NCBI GenBank assembly: GCA_002723385.1
Contig: PBNY01000073.1
Span: forward strand, 1 to 46,285
Length of the DNA: 46,285 bases
Origin: Oceanospirillaceae bacterium
Lineage (GTDB): Bacteria; Pseudomonadota; Gammaproteobacteria; Pseudomonadales; Oceanobacteraceae
Direction of reading: 5' to 3'
In this document: positions 8,048-16,200 of the stretch, piece after piece
Position numbering within the stretch: position 1 is the first letter of the stretch
How the letters are laid out: every line of letters begins with the position of its first letter
Program-made: the position numbers and the translations under genes
The notes under the pieces: generated by a model
The model's input: only the letters and a program-made list of their open reading frames with translations
Told to the model about the DNA's origin: nothing
Database searches by the model: none

Positions 8048-8233
8048 ATGCCAACAATCAGCATTGATCTGGGTGATCATTTCACAGGCTTTATCAATGA
8101 TCTTAAGTCCAGCGGTCGCTATCGCAATGCCAGTGAAGCGGTTAGGGCGGGGCTGCGCTTATTGGAAGAACAAGAAGCGGACTATCAGGCCAAGCTTGAG
8201 GCGTTGAGTCACGCTCTGAAAGAGGGTGAATAG
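8048..8233 (+). CDS. parD: ParD-family antitoxin, short and without partner
   Basis: The 61-residue product begins with a ribbon-helix-helix DNA-binding domain, shown by ISIDLGDHF, then SSGRYRNASEAVRAGLRLLEE, typical of ParD/CopG antitoxins that repress their own operon. The ATG follows a strong AAAGGAGG site. Family members are usually around 80 residues, with a C-terminal tail that wraps the ParE toxin; here a TAG stops the frame after KEGE. No ParE-like gene follows: the downstream frame carries two stops and no toxin motif. It may be a solitary regulator, an anti-addiction remnant, or an antitoxin that has lost its toxin. Confidence 0.82.
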   Translation: MPTISIDLGDHFTGFINDLKSSGRYRNASEAVRAGLRLLEEQEADYQAKLEALSHALKEGE

Positions 8234-8416
8234 AGCAGAGAAAATCAGCTCAGCCATGAAGAGCTGATTGCTCAAGCGAAAACGGGATTGCATGACGCTT
8301 AGCATGAACGTATGGATGCTGTTCGGCGTATTCAAAACACAATAATTTCAAGTGAGCCATTGGCTCACACCAATGAGTTTCTTTCGCTTTACAGTGAACA
8401 CAATCAGTATTTTTAG
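8234..8416 (+). other. Stop-interrupted open frame after parD
   Basis: Reading on in the parD frame gives residues such as LSHEELIAQAKTGLHDA, a TAG, then HERMDAVRRIQ and about 30 further residues to a second stop at about 8414. The composition is protein-like and the stretch sits where the ParD tail or parE should be, so it may be a decayed coding region. It shows no ParE signature. A 9-base inverted repeat AATCAGCTC/GAGCTGATT lies at 8243-8269. The coding reading is weak. Confidence 0.25.
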
Positions 8417-8449
8417 AAAAGATAGTCTGACGAGCCTTCATTGTGTCAT

Positions 8450-8467
8450 GTTTTTAACGTTAAAAAC
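8450..8467. promoter_or_regulatory. 18-base perfect palindrome, candidate AbiEi operator
   Basis: GTTTTTAACGTTAAAAAC is a perfect palindrome centred 58 bases upstream of the abiEi start codon. AbiEi antitoxins are known to repress their own promoters by binding inverted repeats. Position and symmetry fit such an operator. Candidate promoter elements around it (TTGTAA, TAGCTT) are weak. Confidence 0.5.
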
Positions 8468-8516
8468 TTGTAAATAACTGGCAAAAAGTGCTAGCTTGAA
8501 TAATAAGGAGGTGCGT

Positions 8517-9242
8517 ATGAACGTTGCTCAATCCATACAAAATGCGGTAGCAGTAATGCCAGCCGGTCAAATTTTTGGCTATGACGCTTTGCCTGATTAC
8601 GGTCGGTCTCCGTCGGCTGTCATCAAGGCGGTTAGTCGCATGGTCAAAGATGAAAAGCTGTCGCGTTTTGCGAAGGGCAAATTTTTCGTGCCTCAAAAAG
8701 GGCTGATGGGTAACCGAAAACCCTCTGACGGCGAGCTGATACGCAGTGTTTTGTATAAAAACGGATCGCTTCGCGGCTATGTGAGCGGGTATGCGCTGTT
8801 TAATCGTTTGGGGTTAACAACACAAGTTCCCAAAACGATCGTTGTTGCGGTCAATGGGGGGCGTCAAATCAAGGATTTTGGACGTTTATCCATCCAAACC
8901 GTACCCGCTCGCGCAATTGTATCTGAAGCTAATGTGACGCTCTTGGGGTATCTGGATGTTTTAAAGGACATTAAAACGATACCCGATACAACAGTCTCTC
9001 AGTCTATGAGCCGTATGGTTCTGCTGATCAAACGGTTGACGCCTCAAGAGAAACGGCGTCTTGTTGCGTTGGCGTTAGAGGTTTACCCGCCGCAAGTCAG
9101 GGCGTTACTAGGCGTTATGAGTGATAAAACTGATCTACCTGATGCGCAGCAATTAAAGCTTTCCTTGAATCCAACAACGGTTTACAAATTACGGATCGAA
9201 GCAGCCGATTGGCCAAATATGAAAGATTGGAATATTCGCTAA
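8517..9242 (+). CDS. abiEi: AbiEi-type antitoxin and repressor (DUF6088-like)
   Basis: This is a 241-residue protein with an N-terminal winged-helix-like segment (about residues 10-60, containing PAGQIFGYDALPDYG and SRMVKDEKLSRFAKGKFF) and a C-terminal domain of about 160 residues, the layout of type IV antitoxins of the AbiE system. The start at 8517 follows AAGGAGG with 6-base spacing; an in-frame start 21 bases upstream has no such site. It abuts the toxin gene as TAAATG. In characterised AbiE systems the antitoxin represses the operon and counteracts the toxin without forming a stable complex. The C-terminal region (KRLTPQEKRRLVALALEVYPPQ) is as expected for the partner of an AbiEii toxin. 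Confidence 0.82.
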   Translation: MNVAQSIQNAVAVMPAGQIFGYDALPDYGRSPSAVIKAVSRMVKDEKLSRFAKGKFFVPQKGLMGNRKPSDGELIRSVLYKNGSLRGYVSGYALFNRLGLTTQVPKTIVVAVNGGRQIKDFGRLSIQTVPARAIVSEANVTLLGYLDVLKDIKTIPDTTVSQSMSRMVLLIKRLTPQEKRRLVALALEVYPPQVRALLGVMSDKTDLPDAQQLKLSLNPTTVYKLRIEAADWPNMKDWNIR

Positions 9243-10208
9243 ATGGATTTGCATACACGCACTGATGAATTTCTGGAACTGATCACGTTCACAGCGGATG
9301 AGACCGGCTTGCCAGAAATCTACATTGAAAAAGACTACTGGGTTACTCGGGCACTGAAATGCCTGGCAGAATCCGATCTGGTTGATGACGTCATTTTCAA
9401 AGGCGGTACATCCCTTTCAAAAGCCTATCGTTTAATCGAGCGTTTCTCTGAGGATGTTGACCTTGCTGTTTTTGCAGGGGAACGCAGTGGCAATGCGTTG
9501 AAAAAGCATATTAAGGATGTGGAGAACATCGTTAATAAAGGGCTGTCGTCTGTGGACAGCCCGAACAATAGCAAAGGTGGTAAATTTCGGCGCACGGTGT
9601 ATGAATATCCTCGAACTCAAGCAAGTAACGACTTTGGTCAAGCTTCTCCACATTTACTCTTGGAGATCAACGCATTTACAAACCCAGAGCCCCATGAAAC
9701 CCGCGAATTAAACAGCCTGATCGCTGAGGCTCTGGAAAAGAAAGAGCGCCTTGATTTGGTTTCACGCTATGGACTTGAATCTTTCACAATCAATGTTCTT
9801 TCAGTCAGGCGCACACTGACTGAAAAATTATTACGAGTTATCAAGGCCAGTTATGCCGATGATCCTGTCTCGGAGCTGTCAACATACATACGCCACCTTT
9901 ACGACATTACGATGATTTTGCGCGATCCTGATCTGAGGATGTTTATGGAAGGCGAAGAGTTTCTTCCAATGTGCCAGCGCTGCATTGAGGACGATAAAAT
10001 CGGTAATTTTTCTAATTCAGGATGTTTGGATCATCCCTTATTGAGTGCGCCCTTGTTCTCTCATTTTTCAGAATGGCAGGAACAGCTTAATACCGTTTAT
10101 ACACGAGAGTTTGCCATGCTGGTCAATGGTGGTTTACCAGAGTTTGATGAAATCACCCAAGCCGTTGACGATTTGCAGCAGTTCCTGGCTACCGTTAGTG
10201 CTAACTGA
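9243..10208 (+). CDS. abiEii: AbiEii/AbiGii-family nucleotidyltransferase toxin
   Basis: The 321-residue product carries the nucleotidyltransferase motifs of the DUF1814/AbiEii family: KGGTSLSK at 53-60, the metal-binding acidic motif SEDVDLAV at 69-76 (D71 and D73), and the later motif LTEKLLRVIKASY. Relatives in this superfamily (AbiEii, MenT) transfer nucleotides or bind NTPs and stop growth, aborting phage infection or stabilising elements. The length is normal and no motif is damaged. Its ATG directly follows the antitoxin stop codon, so translation is likely coupled. The 3' end overlaps the convergent MobC-like gene by 8 bases. Confidence 0.88.
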   Translation: MDLHTRTDEFLELITFTADETGLPEIYIEKDYWVTRALKCLAESDLVDDVIFKGGTSLSKAYRLIERFSEDVDLAVFAGERSGNALKKHIKDVENIVNKGLSSVDSPNNSKGGKFRRTVYEYPRTQASNDFGQASPHLLLEINAFTNPEPHETRELNSLIAEALEKKERLDLVSRYGLESFTINVLSVRRTLTEKLLRVIKASYADDPVSELSTYIRHLYDITMILRDPDLRMFMEGEEFLPMCQRCIEDDKIGNFSNSGCLDHPLLSAPLFSHFSEWQEQLNTVYTREFAMLVNGGLPEFDEITQAVDDLQQFLATVSAN

Positions 10209-10482
10209 CCTCCCTAACGTAAAGCTGTACGCTCTTGCTGCGCCTGCGGGGTGAGACCTGTTCCTCCAAAACGCGGCGGCGAATGTAACTCGCCAAACTG
10301 GAGCCTGCTGCCAAGCGCACAAGCAAAGCTCGCTCTTCTGGGGTAAAGCGGATCGACAGGGATTTGTCTTTGCGGTTGGCAGTAGGCAAGGCAGCGGTCT
10401 CCAAGGTTTGGAAACAGCCTAACGGGTTGAAATCGGGGAATCGGGAAAGAGAAGGGGGAATGGATGCGCTCCACTCCCCCAT
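10201..10482 (-). CDS. MobC-like relaxosome accessory protein, probably truncated
   Basis: The 93-residue frame contains KDKSLSIRFTPEERALLV followed by SLASYIRRRVLEE, a ribbon-helix-helix pattern characteristic of MobC proteins that help a relaxase at oriT. Full MobC proteins continue past this domain; here the sequence changes to a basic tail (QVSPRRRSKSVQLYVREVS) and stops, and the first 35 residues do not look family-like. No relaxase gene or recognisable oriT is next to it. It is best read as a remnant of an integrated mobilisable element and helps mark the right end of the island. Confidence 0.5.
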   Translation of the reverse strand: MGEWSASIPPSLSRFPDFNPLGCFQTLETAALPTANRKDKSLSIRFTPEERALLVRLAAGSSLASYIRRRVLEEQVSPRRRSKSVQLYVREVS

Positions 10483-10505
10483 TCTTAGTCTATTGTCAGA
10501 TCGAC

Positions 10506-10721
10506 TTAAAAGGGTTGATGTTTGGGAACGATCTTCCGTTCTTCCCCATCGTGAAACTCATAATAATTAAGCCAACCATCCAGCGTTTCGATCACATCAC
10601 CGGGGTTGATGTCCTGCTGTTGCTGGTTGAATTGGTCGGAACAGGACGCCGCATTTGGGGCTTCAAAATCGGGAGAATCAGCGTAAAAATAGTTCGATGC
10701 TTCTCCTGCTCGTTCCACCAA
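10506..10721 (-). CDS. Hypothetical 71-residue protein
   Basis: This open frame has a TTG start and no clear ribosome binding site. The product is acidic and aromatic at its C-terminus (GDVIETLDGWLNYYEFHDGEE) with a Gln-rich middle. I do not recognise it. It lies between the MobC-like remnant and an intrinsic terminator and could be a fragment of a longer gene cut by island decay. Confidence 0.3.
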   Translation of the reverse strand: MVERAGEASNYFYADSPDFEAPNAASCSDQFNQQQQDINPGDVIETLDGWLNYYEFHDGEERKIVPKHQPF

Positions 10722-10729
10722 ATATCAAA

Positions 10730-10760
10730 CCCCAGGTGATTCATTCACTTGGGGTTTTTT
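10730..10760 (+). terminator. Intrinsic terminator at the island edge
   Basis: CCCCAGGTGA pairs with TCACTTGGGG (one G-T pair) around a 5-base loop and is followed by six T residues on the plus strand. An A-run precedes it, so it may work in both directions and also serve the minus-strand peroxidase gene ending at 10786. Confidence 0.75.
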
Positions 10761-10785
10761 ATTGCCCGGAAATCCAAGTCTCAGC

Positions 10786-12333
10786 TTACTCAAGCGTTGA
10801 GAGATAGCGTTGCAGCTCGCTGATTTCCTGTTCCGTAATTCGCCCCACCAGGAAGTCCATCAAACCATTCCCGCGATCAATAAAGTTGCCGTTCAGATCC
10901 AGATCATTTGGCCCTGGAATCGGCTCCAGATCACTTCCATGGCAATCAGAGCAGCCATATTTCTGCTTGAACAGGAATTCTCCCCGCGCAACCGGATCGG
11001 TCATTTCCGCCGGAATTTCCGGGTAGCGGTCGTCATCAGGTTCGGTTGGGGCAGGATCAACCAGCGCCGCATCACAATGAATGCCTTTGGTCTGGATCAG
11101 GTTCTCATACCGCTTGTCAGTCAGGGTTCGAAGGAAGCACACCATGGATTCAACTTCCTGATCGTCCAGCGCCTTGCCGATTTCCAGCAGTTCCTGGCTG
11201 ACGGTTTCAGGGAATTCAGCAGTTTCCCACGGCAACCCGGTTTCCGGGTTATTGACCCGCTGTGGATTGACAAACTGGTCGTAAAACTCGATCACGGTTT
11301 TCAGGTCACGGTGTACGCCGTTGTGCATGTAAGGTTCGGTTACGGCCACGTTGCGCAAGGTGGGGGTTTTGAACTTGCCCTTATCAGACTCCTGATCAAT
11401 CTGTGGATTCAGGTACAGCCCGGCGTCTTTCTCCGTTACGCCATTGAGCACCCGAATCGCTGTGTTCTCCGGCACACCAATGTTGTGATACTCATAGCCG
11501 CTGAAGGTCTCCCGACGGTTCAGAACCGGGTCAGCTTCATCGTGAAGCTGATGGCAGATGGAGCAGTTGGTCAGACTGGAGAAGAACAGGGTTCGGCCTG
11601 CTGCTTCTTTTTCGCTCAGCTCGTACTCCCCTGCCAGAAAGCGGTCGTATTTTGAGTCAAACGGCGCAAACAGATCGGTCTTCTCGAAGCGGCCAATGCT
11701 GGTCGTCATCGCCAGATAGGCGTCATCGACACTATCAAAAACGTTTTCATCGAACAGCAACTGAAACGACGCAACGTACTTGTCGTTTTCCAGCAAGCGC
11801 TCGACCACCGTCGCCTTGTCCGGCATGGCCATCTCAAGCGGATTCAGTGGCGGGCCACCCGCCTGACCTTTCAGATCGACTTCACGGCCATCATGAAACT
11901 GCCCGCCAATCGCTCCCTGGTAATCGGTGAACTCTCCGTGAGGGTTGTGACGCTGACGCGTTGCGCTGGCTTCAAAGTCAGGAACAAAAGACGCGTATGC
12001 CGCTGTCGGCGCGTTACGATCACCAAGCGATTGCCCATCATCCCCCAGCGATACCGCACTAATCTGGTTGTTGGCATCCAGCCGATCATCAATGAATGCA
12101 TGATCCGGGTTGTGGCACACAGCGCAGGACTGGGTGCGATTCAGTGACAGATTGGGATCGTGAAACAGCGCTTCCCCCAGATCCTCGACGGAAGCAAAAG
12201 TGACCGGTGTTTCGTCATCCGGGTTTTGATCAATCGGTGTTTGATCGTCTGGTTGAGACGAAGAACTGGACGAACCACAGCCACCGCACGCGACAAGCCA
12301 AAGACAGGGCAAAATCAGCATCAGCCTTTTCAT
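10786..12333 (-). CDS. Cytochrome c peroxidase-family lipoprotein with a third haem-binding domain
   Basis: Counting from the ATG at 12333 (GGGAG site upstream), the 515-residue product has a lipoprotein signal ending LVAC, with C16 as the lipidated residue, and a Ser/Asp/Pro-rich linker. The di-haem CcpA/MauG fold follows, with CAVCH at about 70-74 and CSICH at about 257-261. A third motif, CSDCH at about 461-465, lies in an added C-terminal cytochrome c-like domain ending ISELQRYLSTLE. Classical di-haem peroxidases of about 330 residues have two haems and are soluble in the periplasm; this one is membrane-anchored and has a built-in electron-transfer domain. It is the last gene in the same direction as the cobalamin set, about 140 bases after btuF, and may be separately transcribed. 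Confidence 0.85.
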   Translation of the reverse strand: MKRLMLILPCLWLVACGGCGSSSSSSQPDDQTPIDQNPDDETPVTFASVEDLGEALFHDPNLSLNRTQSCAVCHNPDHAFIDDRLDANNQISAVSLGDDGQSLGDRNAPTAAYASFVPDFEASATRQRHNPHGEFTDYQGAIGGQFHDGREVDLKGQAGGPPLNPLEMAMPDKATVVERLLENDKYVASFQLLFDENVFDSVDDAYLAMTTSIGRFEKTDLFAPFDSKYDRFLAGEYELSEKEAAGRTLFFSSLTNCSICHQLHDEADPVLNRRETFSGYEYHNIGVPENTAIRVLNGVTEKDAGLYLNPQIDQESDKGKFKTPTLRNVAVTEPYMHNGVHRDLKTVIEFYDQFVNPQRVNNPETGLPWETAEFPETVSQELLEIGKALDDQEVESMVCFLRTLTDKRYENLIQTKGIHCDAALVDPAPTEPDDDRYPEIPAEMTDPVARGEFLFKQKYGCSDCHGSDLEPIPGPNDLDLNGNFIDRGNGLMDFLVGRITEQEISELQRYLSTLE

Positions 12334-12473
12334 AAGCCAGCTCCCGAATAAAAACACATGTGAACATCGGGGCCATACTATTGAGTATTAAGTCAGTTTC
12401 ACTGATTCAGGTCAGATGCCGCTTGGCTTTCATAAAAGGTTCATGCCCACACAGATATATAGATCCGGCCCGG

Positions 12474-13337
12474 TTAGTGCCTGATGCCGTCAATTTGCTG
12501 ACACAGCTTTTCAATTTCCGGCAGGGTTCGTGCGGTCATGCGATGCACCTTGTCGGCGTCCGGATGAAAGATGGCGTTGTTTTTTACCGCAGGTATCGAC
12601 GGCCACTGCTGCCAGTTGATGGCATCCGGGCTGTTCTGGCTGTGTTTGGACGGTTGGATGATCGCCTGGGGCTGGCTGACCAACACCTGTTCCAATCCCA
12701 CGTGAGGATAGTCGTCGATGCTATCGGCGAAGGGGTTTTCAGCTCCGCATAATTCCAGTTGCTGCTGAGGCCACGCGTTGCCTGCAACCGTGGTTAAGGG
12801 CCGTGACCACAGCTCGTAAAATACCTTAACCGGTCGCTTGCCAGCATAGCGATTGCGCAGTGTTGAAAGTGCTTGTTCATAGGCGCTGGCCTGATGTTCA
12901 GCCGCTGTTTGTCTGCCAGTCAGTTCTCCGAACTGGCGCAGTTCTGCGGCCACATCGTCCAGGGAGCGGATATCCGAGTACACCACCGGCAACTGATATT
13001 TTTTCAAACGCTCAAGATCAGATACCGGATTGCCGGTTTTCCAGGCGATGACCAGATCCGGCTGCATTTGCAGGATTTTCTCCACCTGAAGACCGGCGTA
13101 GGAACCCACCACTGGAATCGATTTGGCGGCTTCCGGGTAGTCCGAATAAGCCGTGGTGCCAATGACCTGATCACCCGCGCCAATGGCGTACAGTTGCTCA
13201 ACAATATGCGGCGCCAAGGCGATGATTTTGAGCGACTGCTTGTCTGTTTCGGCCACGGCGCTTGCTGTCATCAGGCTGATGACCAGCCCCAGCAGTGCCG
13301 CCGTGATGCGTTGATCAAACCAAAACCGGATCACCAA
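12474..13337 (-). CDS. btuF: Vitamin B12 ABC transporter substrate-binding protein
   Basis: A 287-residue periplasmic binding protein with an N-terminal signal peptide (LLGLVISLMTASAVA) and the BtuF/FhuD-like class III fold: IIALAPHIVEQLYAIGAGDQVIG, split here as the N-lobe start, then GSYAGLQVEKILQMQPDLVIAW, and a C-lobe with VFYELWSRPLTT. It delivers cobalamin or cobinamide to the BtuCD transporter encoded at the other end of the cluster. The GTG start at 13337 overlaps the cobO stop and follows AAAGGAG at ideal spacing, supporting a non-ATG start and translational coupling. Confidence 0.87.
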   Translation of the reverse strand: MVIRFWFDQRITAALLGLVISLMTASAVAETDKQSLKIIALAPHIVEQLYAIGAGDQVIGTTAYSDYPEAAKSIPVVGSYAGLQVEKILQMQPDLVIAWKTGNPVSDLERLKKYQLPVVYSDIRSLDDVAAELRQFGELTGRQTAAEHQASAYEQALSTLRNRYAGKRPVKVFYELWSRPLTTVAGNAWPQQQLELCGAENPFADSIDDYPHVGLEQVLVSQPQAIIQPSKHSQNSPDAINWQQWPSIPAVKNNAIFHPDADKVHRMTARTLPEIEKLCQQIDGIRH

Positions 13338-13930
13338 TCGACTCCTTTGCGTGCCTTGATACCTTCTTCAAAGGCATGCTTGACCGGATTGATTTCGCTG
13401 ACGGTGTCCGCCAATGCGATGACGTCCGGATGACAATTACGCCCGGTAATTATCACGGTCTGGTTGTGTGGCCGTGCGGCCAGTGCCGCCACCACCTCTT
13501 TCACATCCAGATACTCGTACGTCAGCATGTAGGTGATCTCGTCCAGCAGCAGTACTTCAATGCTGTCATCCTCCAGAAACGCCTTGCTGGCTGCCCAGGC
13601 TTTTTCAGCAGCGGCGATATCCTTGTCCCGATTCTGGGTTTCCCAGGTAAAACCGGTGCCCATGATTTCCACCGGAATGCCCAGTGTCAGTGCCAGATCA
13701 CGTTCTCCACACGGCCAGGTGCCCTTGATGTACTGCACCACGGCAGCTTTGATGCCGTAGCCCGCTGCACGAAAGATGGTGCCGAATCCGGAGGTCGATT
13801 TACCTTTACCATTCCCCGTCAGAACGATCAGGGTACCGCGCTCTTGCTGAGCCCTGGCAACACGTTCATCCACCGCGGCCTTGGTTTTTTTCATCCGTTG
13901 TTCGTACTGCTGATCCGTTTCTTTGGTCAT
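13331..13930 (-). CDS. cobO: Cob(I)yrinic acid a,c-diamide adenosyltransferase
   Basis: The 199-residue protein is of the CobO/CobA (BtuR) type, which transfers the adenosyl group of ATP to cobalt(I) of corrinoids. The P-loop GNGKGKST is at 39-46, with the family blocks VVQYIKGTWPCGERDLA and LLLDEITYMLTYEYLD, and the C-terminal ITGRNCHPDVIALAD. It overlaps btuF and follows cobQ after an 84-base gap in which I see no gene. In salvage this enzyme adenosylates imported cobinamide or cobalamin. Confidence 0.92.
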   Translation of the reverse strand: MTKETDQQYEQRMKKTKAAVDERVARAQQERGTLIVLTGNGKGKSTSGFGTIFRAAGYGIKAAVVQYIKGTWPCGERDLALTLGIPVEIMGTGFTWETQNRDKDIAAAEKAWAASKAFLEDDSIEVLLLDEITYMLTYEYLDVKEVVAALAARPHNQTVIITGRNCHPDVIALADTVSEINPVKHAFEEGIKARKGVDW

Positions 13931-14014
13931 GCTGATACCTCGCTGCTGGTTCTGGTTCGAGACATCAAACCGGAGCCAGGAATTATTCGTTTGTCGTCGT
14001 GGGACAGGTGGCGC

Positions 14015-15568
14015 TCAAGAACCGGCTGGACGCTGGCAGTAAGACAGAATCTGCGGCAAATCCAGATGCCTGCTACAGGCTTTGGCCAGACGATCCAATG
14101 CCTGTTCCTGACGGCTGTCGTAATTGGCCTGAATATCCGTGTTGGCCCCCGCCCATGCCAGAATCTGTTGCAGCGCTTCCGGAGCATCAAATACGCCATG
14201 CAGGTAAGTGCCTGCTATCTGGTTATCGTCGCTGATACAGCCATCCGGTTGAGTTTGGGCATGGGAGTTCAGGTAAGCAAAAGCACGAGGTTCGGAGTGA
14301 TCCGGGCCTACGTACTGGCTGCGGCCCGCGTGGATTTGATAGCCACTCACTGGAACTCTGTCGTCAGAATCGCCAAGCAGCAATTCACCTGAATCGTTGG
14401 TCAGGGCTTTCTCGGCATCAAGCCGGGTGGTGATGGGCAGATAGCCAAGGCCTGCGCTGGTTCCGGCCTGACCTTCGATGCCGTCTGGATCTTCAATCTG
14501 CTCACCTAACATCTGATAGCCGCCACAGATACCCAGTACCTTGCCGCCATAACGCAGGTGTCGGGCAATATCGTCAGCCCAACCGCATTCCTTGAGTAAC
14601 GCCAGATCGGCGCGGGTGTGTTTGCTGCCGGGCAGAATGATCAGATCCGCTCCCATCAGACTGTCATCTCGACCAACATACGTGAGATCGACCTGCGGAT
14701 GCTGGCGCAGCATATCGAAGTCGGTGTGGTTGCTGATGCGGGAGAACACCGGCACCTTGATACGCAGCCGAATATCGTCACGTTGGAGGCGCTGCTCAAC
14801 CGCAATGGCGTCCTCGGCGGCGGCATCCAGATTGGGAATCCAGGGCAGTACGCCCAGCACCGGTTTGCCAGTACGCTCCTCAAGCCAATCGAGACCGGAT
14901 TTCAGCAGAGCGACATCACCACGAAACTTGTTGATCACAAAACCCTTGATTCGGTTTTGCTCGCTTGGAGAGAGCAGGTCCAGCGTGCCGACCAACTGGG
15001 CGAACACACCGCCACGGTCGATATCGGCGACCAGAATCACCGGGCAATCCACTTCTTCAGCGAAGCCCATGTTGGCGATGTCCCGATCACGCAGATTGAT
15101 TTCTGCCGGGCTGCCTGCGCCTTCGACCACAATGAGTTGATAGTCTTGCTGCAGTCGTTGATGCGACTCCAATACCGCTTTCATCGCCGTGGTTTTGTAG
15201 TTGTGGTAGGCCACGGCTTCCATATCCGCAACCGGTTTGCCGTGAATAATCACCTGAGCGCCGGTATCGGTGTTGGGTTTGAGCAGCACCGGATTCATAT
15301 CCACCGTCGGTGCCTGACGCGCTGCTTTGGCTTGCAAGGCCTGGGCGCGCCCAATTTCTTTGCCATCGGCAGTCACAGCGCTGTTGAGGGCCATATTCTG
15401 GGGTTTGAACGGAGCCACGTTCAGGCCCCTATCGGCGAAACAGCGGCACAGCCCGGCCACCAGTAAACTCTTGCCCGCGTCGGACATCGTGCCCTGAACC
15501 ATAATCGTGCCCTGAATCATGCGAGCCCCCTGGCCCATAACCGCGTACGGTGAATCATGCTTAGACAT
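14015..15568 (-). CDS. cobQ: Cobyric acid synthase, glutamine-hydrolysing
   Basis: A 517-residue CobQ/CbiP enzyme that amidates adenosylcobyrinic a,c-diamide at four side chains. The N-terminal dethiobiotin synthetase-like ATPase domain shows [19 protein letters not shown] and [18 protein letters not shown]; the C-terminal class I amidotransferase-like domain holds the nucleophilic cysteine in [10 protein letters not shown] and the later GTYLHGVFD block. Two bases separate it from the upstream phosphatase gene. It makes a product whose next enzymes (CbiB and CobD) are not encoded in this window. Confidence 0.92.
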   Translation of the reverse strand: MSKHDSPYAVMGQGARMIQGTIMVQGTMSDAGKSLLVAGLCRCFADRGLNVAPFKPQNMALNSAVTADGKEIGRAQALQAKAARQAPTVDMNPVLLKPNTDTGAQVIIHGKPVADMEAVAYHNYKTTAMKAVLESHQRLQQDYQLIVVEGAGSPAEINLRDRDIANMGFAEEVDCPVILVADIDRGGVFAQLVGTLDLLSPSEQNRIKGFVINKFRGDVALLKSGLDWLEERTGKPVLGVLPWIPNLDAAAEDAIAVEQRLQRDDIRLRIKVPVFSRISNHTDFDMLRQHPQVDLTYVGRDDSLMGADLIILPGSKHTRADLALLKECGWADDIARHLRYGGKVLGICGGYQMLGEQIEDPDGIEGQAGTSAGLGYLPITTRLDAEKALTNDSGELLLGDSDDRVPVSGYQIHAGRSQYVGPDHSEPRAFAYLNSHAQTQPDGCISDDNQIAGTYLHGVFDAPEALQQILAWAGANTDIQANYDSRQEQALDRLAKACSRHLDLPQILSYCQRPAGS

Positions 15569-15570
15569 CC

Positions 15571-16200
15571 TTAATTCAGCTCAGGACGTTCACTGGCTGG
15601 CAACCCAATAAAACGCACAACAGGAACGGCTGCATCGTGGTCGGCAATTTCAATACGGGTCAGGCTGGCGTAGCTGATGTCCAGAGAGGAATACCAGCGG
15701 CCATCGCGCCAGTCGCCGGGTATCAGTTGGGCAATAAGCAGTCGGATCACCGCGCCATGGCAGACGATCAGAGAGTGTTTGCCCATCAGTTGTGGCAACA
15801 GCCGCTGCCAGCATCGGCCCACTCGCTCGAACGCCTGGTCAAGCGGTTCTCCATTGGCCGGAGTATGATTCACCGGGCTGTTCCAATAGGCTTCAACCTG
15901 TGGCCAAACACCCTCTCGCCGGTACAGCTCATCGAACGGTACGCCGTCCCAATCACCAAAGCTGACTTCCTGCAGGTCGTCGTCGATTTGGCAAGGCAGT
16001 TGGTGTCGTTCGGCATAAGCCTGGGCAAACCGTCGGCAACGTTGCCGGGGCGAAGTGACAACCTGCTCTGGCGACAGGTTTCGAACCGCACGCCAGAGCT
16101 GCTGCTCACCCTCTTCAGAAAGCGCAACATCGGTGTGGCCATTCAACGCCGCCGGGCCTGCCACCTTGCCGTGGCGTAGCAAATCAATGCGGGTGGTCAT
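15571..16200 (-). CDS. cobC: Histidine phosphatase, alpha-ribazole phosphatase-like
   Basis: A 209-residue histidine phosphatase family enzyme with the N-terminal RHG motif (IDLLRHGKV), a second arginine in [11 protein letters not shown], and the later catalytic histidine in [10 protein letters not shown]. In a cobalamin cluster such enzymes act as CobC, removing phosphate from alpha-ribazole 5'-phosphate or adenosylcobalamin phosphate. Its ATG overlaps the cobU stop (ATGA). The assignment rests on family plus context; the fold alone does not fix the substrate. Confidence 0.82.
   Translation of the reverse strand: MTTRIDLLRHGKVAGPAALNGHTDVALSEEGEQQLWRAVRNLSPEQVVTSPRQRCRRFAQAYAERHQLPCQIDDDLQEVSFGDWDGVPFDELYRREGVWPQVEAYWNSPVNHTPANGEPLDQAFERVGRCWQRLLPQLMGKHSLIVCHGAVIRLLIAQLIPGDWRDGRWYSSLDISYASLTRIEIADHDAAVPVVRFIGLPASERPELN

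Noticed and set aside
10810..11655. 281-codon plus-strand frame opposite the peroxidase gene
   Set aside because: It is the complement of a gene with clear haem motifs and shows no family signature.
13376..14392. 338-codon plus-strand frame opposite cobO and cobQ
   Set aside because: It is antisense to two well-supported genes; its length comes from GC-biased codons on the other strand.
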